Shown piece by piece: positions 7,673 to 16,907 of a stretch of DNA of 64,000 bases; positions within the stretch are counted from its first letter, which is position 1, and every line of letters begins with the position of its first letter. The notes below the pieces were generated by a model that made no database searches, was not told where the DNA came from, and saw only the letters and a program-made list of their open reading frames with translations. The stretch is from contig NZ_FNTQ01000001.1 of assembly GCF_900105755.1 (NCBI RefSeq), forward strand, positions 1,550,001-1,614,000, read 5' to 3'. The position numbers and the translations under genes were made by a program. The stretch is from Streptomyces sp. Ag109_O5-10 (GTDB lineage: Bacteria > Actinomycetota > Actinomycetes > Streptomycetales > Streptomycetaceae).

Positions 7673-10600
7673 TCACTGTGTGCCGACCACCTTCATCGTG
7701 GCGGCGAGCGCCGGGACGGCGTACGGCGAGTCGGTGTCGACGGTGAGCCCGCTCGTGTAGGTGCCGTCCTGGTCGACCGCGCCCGCGTTCAGGGTGACCC
7801 GCACCTTCACCGTGACGCCCGGGTCGACGGTGACGGTATGCGGTGCCGACAGCCAGGTGGCGGCGCCCGAGGTGCCGCAGTCGCCGTAGCCCGGGAGCTG
7901 CTCGACGCCGGTGACCGCGTGGTTGGCGTCCGAGCCGCCGACGACGTACAGTCCGCAGGCGCCGCTGCCGCGGTAGACCAGCGCGTCGGCCGCCGGCAGA
8001 GCCGACCAGGAGTCGGTGGCCGGGTCGTACTCCTCGGCCTGGTTGGTCAGCTGTCCGCCGCTGACTCCGCCGACCAGTTGCAGCCGACCGCCGGAGGACG
8101 CGGAGGCCATCGCCCAGTTCGGGTACGGCAGGTCGGCCCGCGCGGTCCACTTGCCGCTGACCGGGTCAAAGGCGTACGTAGCCGTCGTGTCCTCGCCGCT
8201 GAGCGGATCGTACCCGCCGGCGCAGACGACCTGGCCGTCGATGCCGGCGCAGGAGAGCCACTGCTCCGTGATCGGGTAGTTCGCCACCTGGCTCCAGGCG
8301 TCGGCCTGTGGATCGTAGACGTAGGTCGCCTGCGAGGCCGGGAAGCAGTCGCCGCCGCAGCCGGCGACCACGTAGAGCCGGCCGCCGAGGACCGCCGTGC
8401 CGCCGGCGGCGACGCCCGCGGGGAGCGACGCCACCGAGGACCACGAGTCGTGCTTCGGGTCGTAGCGGTACACCGTTGCCGAGGCGTTGCGAGTGCTGTT
8501 CCAGCCGCCGACGACGTAGATCTCGCCGTCGACCGCCTCCACGCCGGGCTTCTCCAGCCCCTCCGGCATGTTCGCCAGCCGCTGCCACCCGCCGGTGGCC
8601 GGGTCGTGGACGTAGGACTTGAACAGCAGGTTCGCCCCGTCGGTCCCGCCGAAGACGTAAACCTTCCCGTCGAGCGTCACCGAGCCGCTGTCCATCACCG
8701 GCGTCGGCAGATCGTCGGCGGTCGTCCAGGCGGTGGCACTCGCCACAGCGGTCGCGTCAGTCGAGCCCGTCGGTGCCGCGACCCTGTGCGTCTCGTCGGC
8801 GACCAGCGGCCGTGGGGTGAAGGTGCCGCCGACGTGCCGGACCGGTGCCCCACTGCGAGACTGACTCGGGCCGCCCGGGCGGGAGTTGGGCGTGTACGAG
8901 CCATCCTGCGGGTTGAGGACGACGTGGACGGGGGCGGTGCCGGTGTTGCGAAGCGTCACGGTCCGGGTCGTCGAACGGCCCAGCGGCTGGGCGACCCGCA
9001 GTGAGTCGCCAAAGACCCTGATCCGGCCGGCGCCCAGGCGCCAGTTCTTACGGGTCACCTGATCGCGGGCGACAGTGACCTGCGCGGTCGAACCGGTGTA
9101 CGCGCCGTCGACGACCCCCAGCGTGGTCCGGCCGGAGCTGCCGGCGGCCGAAGCGGACGCGAAGAGCTCGTAGGCGCCGTCGGTCGTTGAGGCCGTCGGG
9201 GTGCCGGCCACGCTGACGGTCGCACCCGAGAGTGCCTTGTCCGTGTTGGCGTCGTCGACGGTGCCGGCCACGAGCCCGCCGGCGGTGGCATCGCAGGAGC
9301 GGTTGCCGATGAAGACGTTGTCGACCTTCCAGAAGTACGAGTGGGCCGCGTCGTACCGGAACCGCACCTGTACGTCGCTCTTGCCGGCGGCCTGGGGAAT
9401 CGCGACGGCCTCGGGTCCGATGGAGGGGAGCGTGAAGTTCCGGACCGAGGTCCAGGTCTGTCCGCGGTCGACGCTCACCTCCACGGATGCGTTGGCCGGG
9501 GTGTGAACCCCCCTGAAGAAGGAGTTGTCGAAGGAGACGATCGGCGTGGCGTCGCCGCTCAGGTCGAGCAGCGGCGAGACCAGGCTGCTCGTCACGCGGC
9601 TGCCGATGTCGCCGGAGCGGGAGTCGACCTCGGCGAACTGGCCGGTGCCGCCGGTGTCGTTGCCGTAGTGACCCGGGTCGTCGAAGCGCCAGGTGACCCC
9701 GGAGCCGCTGTCGTCGGTGACCGTCCAGCCGTCCTGCGGTTTTCCGCCGGGCCAGCCCTCGAAGCGGGTCGTGGTCCCCTTGTACCCGAAGTGGTAGCCG
9801 AGCGCGGTGCAGGCGCCGGCGTCCACGGGCAGCCACACGTCATGGCGTACGTCGCCGGAGCCGACGGCAAGGGTGTCGTCCGCCGTCTTGTAGCCCGGCA
9901 GGGTCGCCGAGACGTGCAGCTTGTAGTGCCCGTCGTCCGGCAGCCGGACGGCGTATCGGCCGGTGAGCGGGTCCGTGTCGACCACGCCGCCGGGGTAGCC
10001 GTCGACGGTGATCGCCGCGGCGAGCGGCCAGCCGTGGCCCGAGGCGTCGGTGACGGTGCCGGAGACGACGTGGGTGGGCAGGGCGTGCAGGGTGATGGAC
10101 TTTTTCGCCGTGCTCCCCTCGGTGACCTTCACCGTGGCGGTGGTCGTCGCATAGCCGAACTGCGCGACGGTCAGGTTGTAGGTGCCCGGTACCGGGGCGA
10201 GGTCGAAGCCGCCCGACGCATCGGTGGTGGCGCTGTAGCTACGGCCGTCCGCGTCGGTGGCGGTGACCGCGGCACCCGGAACCGGCCCGTTGGCCGTTGT
10301 CGAGCCGGCGCCGCGCACGGTGCCGGCCACCAGACCGTGCGGACCCTGGCGGAACGCGCCGACGCCGACGGGCGTACCGAGCCCGGTCGGGCCGTCCCAG
10401 CCCTGGCGGGCGTCGCAGAGCTGGTTGCCGCAGAAGCCGTCAGAGCCGGCGGTGACGTCGGTGAGGTCGCCGGCGTGGGTGTCGGCGTACGGGTAGGTCA
10501 CCGGGTAGGTACCGGGCGTCGGAGTGCCCGCGAGGGCGTACATCGCGGCGACGAGCGGCGACGAGAGCGAAGTGCCGCCGACCTGGAGCCAGCCACCGAC

Positions 10601-11599
10601 CGCCGGGGTCGAGTTGTAGATGCCGAGACCGGTGGCCGGGTCGGCGTCCGCGGAGACGTCGGCGATGGCACGGTTGTCGCAGCCGGTGTCGATGCCCTGC
10701 TGGTACGCCGGTTTCGGTTCGAATCCCGAGCAGCCCGAGCCGCCCGATGCCCAGGCCGCCTCGGTCCAGCCACGGGCGGTGGTGTCGTCGCGGGTCAGCG
10801 TCGTCCCGCCGACGGCAACGACGTTCCCGTTCGACGCGGGCCAGTTCACGATGTTGCCGTAGTCGCCGGTGGATGCGGTGACCGCGATACCGGGGTGGTC
10901 GTAGTAGTGGTCGTACGCCGCGGGGAAGCCGCCACCCTCGCGGGGGATGCCGTAGGAGTTGGAGATGGCAGCGGGGTGGTGGGCGGCAGCGGTGTCCTCG
11001 GCCTGGCCGAGGTCGTCGATGCCGGCCGAGTCGGCCTGGACCAGCAGGATGCGGCACGCCGGACAGGCGGCAGAGACAGCGTCGAGGTCGAGCGCGGTCT
11101 CCATGGACCAGTCGCCGTCCTCCGGCGGGTAGTTGTGGCCGCCGCCCTGGTCGAGCTTGGTGAAGCAGCCGTTCGCCGTCGTGCACGCGGGAAGCCCGTA
11201 GGTGCTGCGGAAGACGGCCAGGTCGGCCTCGGCGGTCGCATAGCCGCCGGCATCGACGATGGCGACCGTCTCGCCCGAGCCGCCCGGGGGCAGGTCGTAC
11301 GCGGTCCTGAGGTCATTCGGGGCGAGGGCGGTGGCGGGCGGGGTCGACAAGCCGGCGGCCAGGGCGCCGTGACTGTCGGTCACGCCCATGAGGTCGCAGG
11401 TGGCGTAGGGCGCGTCCCCCTTCCGCTCGGAGGCGGGTAGGGGGACGGCGCACCCGGCGGGCTTGTAGGTCGCCGTGCTCTGCGGGGTACCGCCGGCCAG
11501 GGTGGGCGCCGCCTGCGCCGGGGCGACGGCCATCAGGCCGGACGCCACCGCGCAGGCGACCGCCATCCCGGCGGCCCATATGCGTATTGGTTTGTGCAT
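7673..11599 (-). CDS. Secreted S53-family (sedolisin-like) peptidase with kelch-type repeats
   Basis: 1308 residues. A signal peptide (about 1-30, ending AQAAP) is followed by an S53 serine-carboxyl peptidase domain (about 90-400). The catalytic set is E167 and D171 (SMETALDLD), D246 (STGDYG) and S344 (GGTSLSSP; most relatives have SGTS). Next come carboxypeptidase-regulatory-like beta-sandwiches (about 410-600 and 790-850), a region resembling a jelly-roll/MAM fold, and at least four kelch-like repeats (YVFGGT, YVVGGW, YVVAGC, VCAGGYD; about 990-1230), then a terminal beta domain. It is presumably an exported protease. No long pro-domain typical of sedolisins precedes the catalytic domain. 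It lies 50 bp after a small acidic gene and downstream of a LuxR regulator. Confidence 0.9.
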   Translation of the reverse strand: MHKPIRIWAAGMAVACAVASGLMAVAPAQAAPTLAGGTPQSTATYKPAGCAVPLPASERKGDAPYATCDLMGVTDSHGALAAGLSTPPATALAPNDLRTAYDLPPGGSGETVAIVDAGGYATAEADLAVFRSTYGLPACTTANGCFTKLDQGGGHNYPPEDGDWSMETALDLDAVSAACPACRILLVQADSAGIDDLGQAEDTAAAHHPAAISNSYGIPREGGGFPAAYDHYYDHPGIAVTASTGDYGNIVNWPASNGNVVAVGGTTLTRDDTTARGWTEAAWASGGSGCSGFEPKPAYQQGIDTGCDNRAIADVSADADPATGLGIYNSTPAVGGWLQVGGTSLSSPLVAAMYALAGTPTPGTYPVTYPYADTHAGDLTDVTAGSDGFCGNQLCDARQGWDGPTGLGTPVGVGAFRQGPHGLVAGTVRGAGSTTANGPVPGAAVTATDADGRSYSATTDASGGFDLAPVPGTYNLTVAQFGYATTTATVKVTEGSTAKKSITLHALPTHVVSGTVTDASGHGWPLAAAITVDGYPGGVVDTDPLTGRYAVRLPDDGHYKLHVSATLPGYKTADDTLAVGSGDVRHDVWLPVDAGACTALGYHFGYKGTTTRFEGWPGGKPQDGWTVTDDSGSGVTWRFDDPGHYGNDTGGTGQFAEVDSRSGDIGSRVTSSLVSPLLDLSGDATPIVSFDNSFFRGVHTPANASVEVSVDRGQTWTSVRNFTLPSIGPEAVAIPQAAGKSDVQVRFRYDAAHSYFWKVDNVFIGNRSCDATAGGLVAGTVDDANTDKALSGATVSVAGTPTASTTDGAYELFASASAAGSSGRTTLGVVDGAYTGSTAQVTVARDQVTRKNWRLGAGRIRVFGDSLRVAQPLGRSTTRTVTLRNTGTAPVHVVLNPQDGSYTPNSRPGGPSQSRSGAPVRHVGGTFTPRPLVADETHRVAAPTGSTDATAVASATAWTTADDLPTPVMDSGSVTLDGKVYVFGGTDGANLLFKSYVHDPATGGWQRLANMPEGLEKPGVEAVDGEIYVVGGWNSTRNASATVYRYDPKHDSWSSVASLPAGVAAGGTAVLGGRLYVVAGCGGDCFPASQATYVYDPQADAWSQVANYPITEQWLSCAGIDGQVVCAGGYDPLSGEDTTATYAFDPVSGKWTARADLPYPNWAMASASSGGRLQLVGGVSGGQLTNQAEEYDPATDSWSALPAADALVYRGSGACGLYVVGGSDANHAVTGVEQLPGYGDCGTSGAATWLSAPHTVTVDPGVTVKVRVTLNAGAVDQDGTYTSGLTVDTDSPYAVPALAATMKVVGTQ

Positions 11600-11649
11600 C
11601 GCTCTTCTCGGGAGGGTGCGTCGGCCGGGCCGACTCGAGTGGGTGCTGG

Positions 11650-11853
11650 TCAGACCGGCCGGTACACCACGCCGGCCTTGCGTCGGTACTCACGCGGTCG
11701 GTCCGCGCTCGCCGCCGGGGCCGGATCGACGGTTATGTCCTCGCCGTCGTTGGAGTCCTTGTCGGGGTCCTCGGTGGAACCCTCGAGGGATCCGTCGACG
11801 GGGCCGACCGTGATCTCCTCGCCAGACCGTTCGACGCCGTTGCCAGAAGCCAT
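11650..11853 (-). CDS. Small acidic protein of unknown function
   Basis: 67 residues from the ATG at 11853, preceded at 8 bp by GGAG; an in-frame GTG at 11898 would add 15 residues. The protein has a strongly acidic middle, with two similar blocks EEITVGP and EDITVDP, and a basic C-terminus REYRRKAGVVYRPV. It has no signal peptide. It lies between the LAL regulator and the S53 peptidase on the same strand, with gaps of 112 and 50 bp, so the three could share a transcript. It could be a peptide precursor or a protease partner. I do not recognise the family. Confidence 0.5.
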   Translation of the reverse strand: MASGNGVERSGEEITVGPVDGSLEGSTEDPDKDSNDGEDITVDPAPAASADRPREYRRKAGVVYRPV

Positions 11854-11965
11854 CGTGGCTGCTCCGTTCTGTCCCAGAGCCAGCAGTGAACGCCGCACAG
11901 TGATCAGGCGGCAATGCGCAGAACTACCCGGGAAACCCCCGTACGGTTATCGGCGGCTACTCCGT

Positions 11966-14890
11966 CTATGCCGACGGCTGCGGCATGCTCCCCGGCAGCG
12001 GTACGTCACCGGACTCCACCGCGGCGACGGCGAGCGCGGTCCGCGAGGGCGCTTGCCGTTTGCGCATCGCGGAGTGGACGTGCTTCTCGACGGTGCGGGG
12101 CGAGAGCCCGAGAACCCGGGCGATCTGTGCGCTGGTCCGACCCTCGACGAGCAGGCGCACCACATCGAGTTCGCGCGGCGAGAGCTGGTCGCCGTAGCCG
12201 GGGCGACCCGACCGTGCTCCCGTCCGGACCCCCTCGTCCGCGAGGGTGCGCCGCACCCGGTCCGCGTCCTCGGTCGCGCCGAGGGCGGTGAGGTGGTCGA
12301 AGGCCTCGCGGAGCAGGGCGACGGCCCGGTCCCGCTCGCCGACGGCGAGGTGACAGTCGGCCGCCGCCTCGCGGGCCAGCAGGGCGTCGTACGGCCTCGG
12401 AAGGGCGGTCCAGGCAGCGCCCGCCTCCTCGAAGAGCCCGGCAGCTCCGGTGAGGTCACCGCCGGCGCGGGCGAGCAGGGCCTCGGTCAGCCGGCGGGCT
12501 GCCGTGGCCACCGGCGCATCCAGGTCGCGGGTACCCGCCGCGAAGGCCTCGGCCGCGCGGACGGCCTCCCCGACGCGCCCGTCTTCGAGCAGGGCGCGGA
12601 TCCGGAGCGGGGCGATCTCGGCGGCCCAGAGCCAGAGTCCCTTGGCCTCGACGAGCCGCCAGGCGGCGTCGGTGGCGGCCAGGGCCTCCTCGGGGCGGCC
12701 GGCGGAGATCGCCAGTCGTGCGAGCGCGGCGGACGGATCGCGGGACCCGTCGGCGGGGCCGCGCGGACGCCCGACCGCGATCGCGGCGCGGACCTGCTCC
12801 TGGGCCCGACGGTGGTCGCCGCGGGCCGCGTCGAGCAGACCGGCCAGCAGCAACGCGTCGGCACGCAGCACGGGTTCGTCGGCGTCAAGGGCCGAGGCCT
12901 GCCACTTCATGGGGCCCTTCCACCCGCCGGTGAGCCAGTCGAGATGAACGAGGGTGGCCCCGACGAGGTCGCGCAGGCGCAGATATCGGTGCTGCTCGGC
13001 CAGGGCAGCGGCCGCGTCGAGCCGACGCCGGGCGTCGTCGTAGCGGCCCCACAGCATCGCCGCCTCACCGAGGTTGGCGTACCCACGGGCGCGCTGCAGC
13101 ACCTCGCCGGGGGTCTCCCCGCCGGCCGGCAGATCGCGCGCCGCCGCCCAGCCGGCAGGGTCGCCGAGTACCAGGAGCGTGGCGGCACGGTCCATGAAAA
13201 AGGCGAGCCGCTCCTCGGACGACGGGCCCGGCCCGGCCTCGATGAGACGCCCGGCGCGCTCCAGCCAGGCACGGTGATACGCCGCCGGGTGCGCGGTACC
13301 CAGCGGGCGGGCGAGCATCATCATCGCGTGGACCGCGGCGACCGGCCGGTCCTGGACCAGCCCCGGCACGGCCCGCTCCATCTCGGCCGAGGCACCCTCC
13401 ACGTCACCGACGTGGAACATCAGCCGGGCCAGCTGCCAGGTCGCCTCGGTCCGCTCCTCCGGCGTGAGTTCGCCGGCGGCGGTCTCACGTAGCACTGTCA
13501 CGATGTCGCGCAGTGGCCCGTTACCGGGTGCGGCGTACAGCGGCATGCGCCGAACCAGACGAGACACCGCCGCGCCGCGGACGGCACCGCCGGTGAGGAG
13601 GTCGAGAAGCAGCCCGAACGCCGTACGCGGGTCGCCCGACGAGATCGCGTGGTCCGCCGCCTGCTCGGCGTACGCAGCCCAGCGGCCCGGGTCGCCCGCC
13701 TCCCGGAAGTGCCGGGCCAGCTCGGCGACGCTGCGTATCGGCTCCCGCTCAAGGGCCTCTCCGGCGCGGCGGTGGAGGCGACCGCGCTCCATGGCGCCGA
13801 GGGCGTGGTAGACGCTGCGCGCGGCCAGCACATGACGGAACCCCACCCGGGCGTCGCGGTCCTCGTGCAGCAGACCGCCGGCAAGCGCCTCGACCAGACC
13901 GTTCTCCGCCTCGGACAGGGGTATACCGGCGACCTCAGCGACCAGCCCCGGTGCCCGCTCCCCCTCAAGTACGGCGAGCGCGGCCAGCGCCGCGCCGGCC
14001 GCTGGCGCCAGATGGGAGGTCCGCTCGAGCACGGCGTCGCGGATGCTGGGCGGGACGTCGAGCTCCGCGACGTCGCGCCGCAGCCAGGCGCCGTCCTCAC
14101 AGACCAGGTCCGCACGGTCGTGGAGCAGACGGACGGACTCCTCGATCGCGAGCGGCAGCCCGTCGGTATGGGCGCGGAGGAACTCGGCGAACTCCGCCGA
14201 GACCGGCTCCCCGCCGAGCATCGAGGACACCAGGTCCGCCGTCCCAGCCGTGTCCAGGGGCCCGGGTTCCAGGCGGGTGACGCCGGTCTGGGCGACCAGT
14301 CGGCGCAGCAGCGACTCCCGGCGGACGTCCTCGGGCCGGTAGGTGAGGACGAGGCGCGGGCTCCGCTCCCGCCGGGACCGCAGGAACAGCAGGAGTTCGA
14401 GCGTGGTCTCGTCGGCCCAGTGGGCGTCCTCCACCACGAACAGCCCGATGCCGAGGGCGTCGACGAGTTCGACGAGCGCGCGGAGCAGACGGTGCCGGGC
14501 GGCCGCGGCGTCGGGTAGCGGCTCGGGCGCAGGCGGCAGTTGTTCGGCCCACTCCGGGAAGAGCGGCCGCAGCGCTCCCGCCAGCCCGGTGAGCTGCAGA
14601 CCGGCGACACGGTCGGCCAACCGACGTACGGCGTCGACGACCGGGCCGAGCGTGTACGGCTCCCGGAACGGCGGGCACACCGCGACCACCGCCGTCTCCG
14701 GACGTCGCCGGAGGAGTTCGTGGACCAACCGGGTCTTCCCGATCCCCGCCTCACCCGCGATCACGACGAGACCCGCCCTCTCGTCGAGGGCGTGGTCGAG
14801 CAGTGAGAGGTCGCGGCCGCGGCCGACCAGACGGGGTACGCCGAGGTCAGGTCGGCGCGCCGGCACGCCGGCGCCCTTCGCTGCGGTCAT
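11966..14890 (-). CDS. LAL-type LuxR family transcriptional regulator (AAA ATPase, helical repeats, HTH)
   Basis: 974 residues. An N-terminal AAA/NACHT-like ATPase has Walker A GEAGIGKT (46-53) and Walker B LFVVEDAHWAD (about 149-159). A long TPR-like helical middle follows (about 400-860). The C-terminal LuxR HTH (about 905-965) reads LSPRELDVVRLLVEGRTSAQ and then LGLSPRTVEKHVHSAM. The size fits the Large ATP-binding LuxR family, which often activates linked secondary-metabolism or catabolic genes. It sits first in a minus-strand series with the small acidic gene and the S53 peptidase, so it may control them. The inducer is unknown. Confidence 0.93.
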   Translation of the reverse strand: MTAAKGAGVPARRPDLGVPRLVGRGRDLSLLDHALDERAGLVVIAGEAGIGKTRLVHELLRRRPETAVVAVCPPFREPYTLGPVVDAVRRLADRVAGLQLTGLAGALRPLFPEWAEQLPPAPEPLPDAAAARHRLLRALVELVDALGIGLFVVEDAHWADETTLELLLFLRSRRERSPRLVLTYRPEDVRRESLLRRLVAQTGVTRLEPGPLDTAGTADLVSSMLGGEPVSAEFAEFLRAHTDGLPLAIEESVRLLHDRADLVCEDGAWLRRDVAELDVPPSIRDAVLERTSHLAPAAGAALAALAVLEGERAPGLVAEVAGIPLSEAENGLVEALAGGLLHEDRDARVGFRHVLAARSVYHALGAMERGRLHRRAGEALEREPIRSVAELARHFREAGDPGRWAAYAEQAADHAISSGDPRTAFGLLLDLLTGGAVRGAAVSRLVRRMPLYAAPGNGPLRDIVTVLRETAAGELTPEERTEATWQLARLMFHVGDVEGASAEMERAVPGLVQDRPVAAVHAMMMLARPLGTAHPAAYHRAWLERAGRLIEAGPGPSSEERLAFFMDRAATLLVLGDPAGWAAARDLPAGGETPGEVLQRARGYANLGEAAMLWGRYDDARRRLDAAAALAEQHRYLRLRDLVGATLVHLDWLTGGWKGPMKWQASALDADEPVLRADALLLAGLLDAARGDHRRAQEQVRAAIAVGRPRGPADGSRDPSAALARLAISAGRPEEALAATDAAWRLVEAKGLWLWAAEIAPLRIRALLEDGRVGEAVRAAEAFAAGTRDLDAPVATAARRLTEALLARAGGDLTGAAGLFEEAGAAWTALPRPYDALLAREAAADCHLAVGERDRAVALLREAFDHLTALGATEDADRVRRTLADEGVRTGARSGRPGYGDQLSPRELDVVRLLVEGRTSAQIARVLGLSPRTVEKHVHSAMRKRQAPSRTALAVAAVESGDVPLPGSMPQPSA

Positions 14891-15100
14891 CCCCGCCTCC
14901 GATCCAGCCCCGTGGACTCACTCTTCCGGACACCCCTTCAGCCCCCCACTCCGGCGTTCTGCACGCGTATGTCCGGTGGATTCCTCTGCTCGAAGCGATT
15001 CGGCAGCGGAGACTCCGGGTGGGCAGGCAAAGCGCCGCCGTACACTAGCGCGCCTCCCGACCGGCAGGAACCTGTCCCCACCAGAGGCAGCGCCGCCGGT

Positions 15101-15170
15101 GGACCGTCCTGCGCCAGGACAGTCAGGGTCTGGTCGGACCGTCCTGCGCCAGGACGGTCAGGGTCTGGTC
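15101..15170. repeat. Two tandem 35-bp units each holding a palindrome
   Basis: Two direct copies of a 35-bp unit, 15101-15135 and 15136-15170, differ at one base. Each contains the hairpin GTCCTG-CGC-CAGGAC. In the second copy the arms extend to a perfect 10 bp (GACCGTCCTG / CAGGACGGTC, 3-nt loop); in the first the outer part has one mismatch. The layout suits a double operator or a recombination site better than a terminator, because no T-run follows and no gene ends nearby. It lies just before recombinase debris. Confidence 0.7.
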
Positions 15171-15240
15171 GGGTGGGGGCGGGAGATGAGGACTACCGGT
15201 GCGCAGCGCAGCCGCACTGTGAGCCTCTCGAGCCGCGCGC

Positions 15241-15560
15241 CCGGTTCCACCTGCCCCCATGCCCCGAGCGTCCCGCCGAGGGCACCAACCTGCGCACCGG
15301 AGAGCAGCTACGGCAACCAGTTCGGCAGCACCGTCCCCGTCTTCGTCCAGTTCCGCATCCCCTGTGGGTCCCGGCGACCGGCGGCCCGAGCGACCCGGAC
15401 AACGAGGCCCACGACCTCGTCATGTCCGTCTTCGGCGGCATGAGCAAGGCGGAACGCAACCGCATCAAGATCCGTGTCCGGACCGCCATGAACTCCCAGG
15501 TCCAGCCCCAAGACCGCTACCTCGACGGACGCCCCCCGTACGGGTATTTCTGTCGTCGCA
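15241..15560 (+). pseudogene. Serine recombinase fragment (copy 1)
   Basis: The plus strand encodes GPSDPDNEAHDLVMSVFGG, then MSKAERNRIKIRVRTAMNSQ and YLDGRPPYGYF, nearly identical to the recombinase at 46957-47863. Upstream, the equivalent of YGNQFGNTFPVFVHFRIPLW is present but one base is lost near 15360, shifting the frame. The catalytic N-terminal domain and everything after PPYGY are missing. It is an inactive fragment of a large serine recombinase. Confidence 0.75.
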
Positions 15561-15561
15561 C

Positions 15562-15751
15562 CGCCCGATGCCGACGCCGTTCTCCACTGGATTACGGTGC
15601 CATCCTCAAGTCGACACATCTCAGGGATCTTTGGACCTCGCGCCGGGAGCTGCCCTGCGCCGGCACCCCAGCGTTTGAAGGCGTCGCACATGGTCTGCTC
15701 ATCAGGCATATCCCGAACAGGCCCCTGCCTCCCCTTTGCAAAGTTGTCCAA
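15562..15751 (-). pseudogene. Possible remnant of a polymorphic-toxin C-terminal domain
   Basis: The first part of a minus-strand frame reads MCDAFKRWGAGAGQLP and then ICR-like RLEDGTVIQWRTASASGG. The latter recalls the DGTxxxxRxxSxSGGxTI pattern at the ends of some polymorphic toxins. The frame then runs into recombinase sequence on the opposite strand, so it is truncated. The assignment rests on one short motif and is weak. Confidence 0.25.
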
Positions 15752-15781
15752 CCGGCTGAGAGATCTGAACCAGTACCGGAA

Positions 15782-16900
15782 TCAGGCCGCGACGAGCTCC
15801 TGTTCGCGGTCCGGCGTCCTGACTACGGGCTTCTTGTTCGGCAGCGAGAGCCGGAAGACCTTGCGCCACGCGGAGTACACCTGCTTGGGCAGCGGCCCGG
15901 TGACGTACTCCAGCTCGTACTTCTCGAACAGCGCGCGCACCTTCACCGCGACCTCGGCGTACCGGTTGCTCGGCAGGTCCGGGAACAGGTGGTGCTCGAT
16001 CTGGTGCGACAGGTTGCCGGTCATGAAGTGCATGGCCCTGCTGCCGCTGATGTTCGCCGAGCCCATCATCTGGCGCAGGTACCACTGGCCGCGCGTCTCG
16101 CCCTTGATCGACCGGCGCTCGAAGACCTGCACGCCCTCGGGGAAGTGCCCGCACATGATCACCGAGTGGGACCAGAGGTTGCGGACCAGGTTCGCGGTGA
16201 ACGTGGCGGCGAGCGTGGGGAGGAACGACGGGCCCGACAGCAGCGGGTGGATCACGTAGTCCTTGAGCACCTGCTTGCGGATCTTGCGGCCCACGGCCCT
16301 GGCCCGCGCGCGGAACTCGGGGTTCTTGCGGCGGCGCTTGTTCAGGTTCTTGCCGAGTTCCAGGTCGTACGCCGCGATGCCGTACTCGAAGAAGCAGGCG
16401 TTGAGGAAGTTCCACAGCGGCTGGCCGAGGTGGAACGGGTGCCACTTCTGGTCCTCGTCGACGCGCATGATGCCGTAGCCGAGGTCGTTGTCCTTGCCGA
16501 TCACGTTGGTGTACGTGTGGTGCAGCTCGTTGTGCGAGTGCTTCCACTGGTCGGCCGGCGAGACGTGGTCCCATTCCCAGGTGGTGGAGTGGATCTTCGG
16601 GTCCCGCATCCAGTCCCACTGCCCGTGCAGGATGTTGTGGCCGATCTCCATGTTGTCCATGATCTTCGCCACGGACAGCCCGGCGGTGCCGAGCAGCCAC
16701 GCGGGCGGGAAGATCGAGAACAGCAGCACAGCCCTGCTGGCCAGCTCGAGCTTGCGCTGCGCCGAGATCACCTTGCGGATGTAGGCGGCGTCCTTCTCGC
16801 CGCGGCCGGCGATCACCTCGTCGCGGATCGCGTCCAGCTCGCGGCCGAGCTCCTCGATCTGCTCCGCGGTCAGGTGGGCGGTGGGGTCGATGGCGGTCAA
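15782..16900 (-). CDS. Membrane fatty acid (acyl-CoA) desaturase
   Basis: 372 residues from a TTG start at 16900, chosen because TAGGAG sits 5 bp upstream; the longer frame to 16990 lies inside the reductase gene. The three histidine clusters of membrane di-iron desaturases are present: GHNILHGQW, HSHNELHHTYTN and HQIEHHLFPDLP. Hydrophobic segments such as ASRAVLLFSIFPPAWLLG fit the membrane domain. It introduces double bonds into acyl chains using electrons from a ferredoxin-type donor. The reductase gene is 7 bp upstream on the same strand, so the two form an operon and an electron chain. Confidence 0.93.
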   Translation of the reverse strand: MTAIDPTAHLTAEQIEELGRELDAIRDEVIAGRGEKDAAYIRKVISAQRKLELASRAVLLFSIFPPAWLLGTAGLSVAKIMDNMEIGHNILHGQWDWMRDPKIHSTTWEWDHVSPADQWKHSHNELHHTYTNVIGKDNDLGYGIMRVDEDQKWHPFHLGQPLWNFLNACFFEYGIAAYDLELGKNLNKRRRKNPEFRARARAVGRKIRKQVLKDYVIHPLLSGPSFLPTLAATFTANLVRNLWSHSVIMCGHFPEGVQVFERRSIKGETRGQWYLRQMMGSANISGSRAMHFMTGNLSHQIEHHLFPDLPSNRYAEVAVKVRALFEKYELEYVTGPLPKQVYSAWRKVFRLSLPNKKPVVRTPDREQELVAA

Positions 16901-16907
16901 GGTGCTC

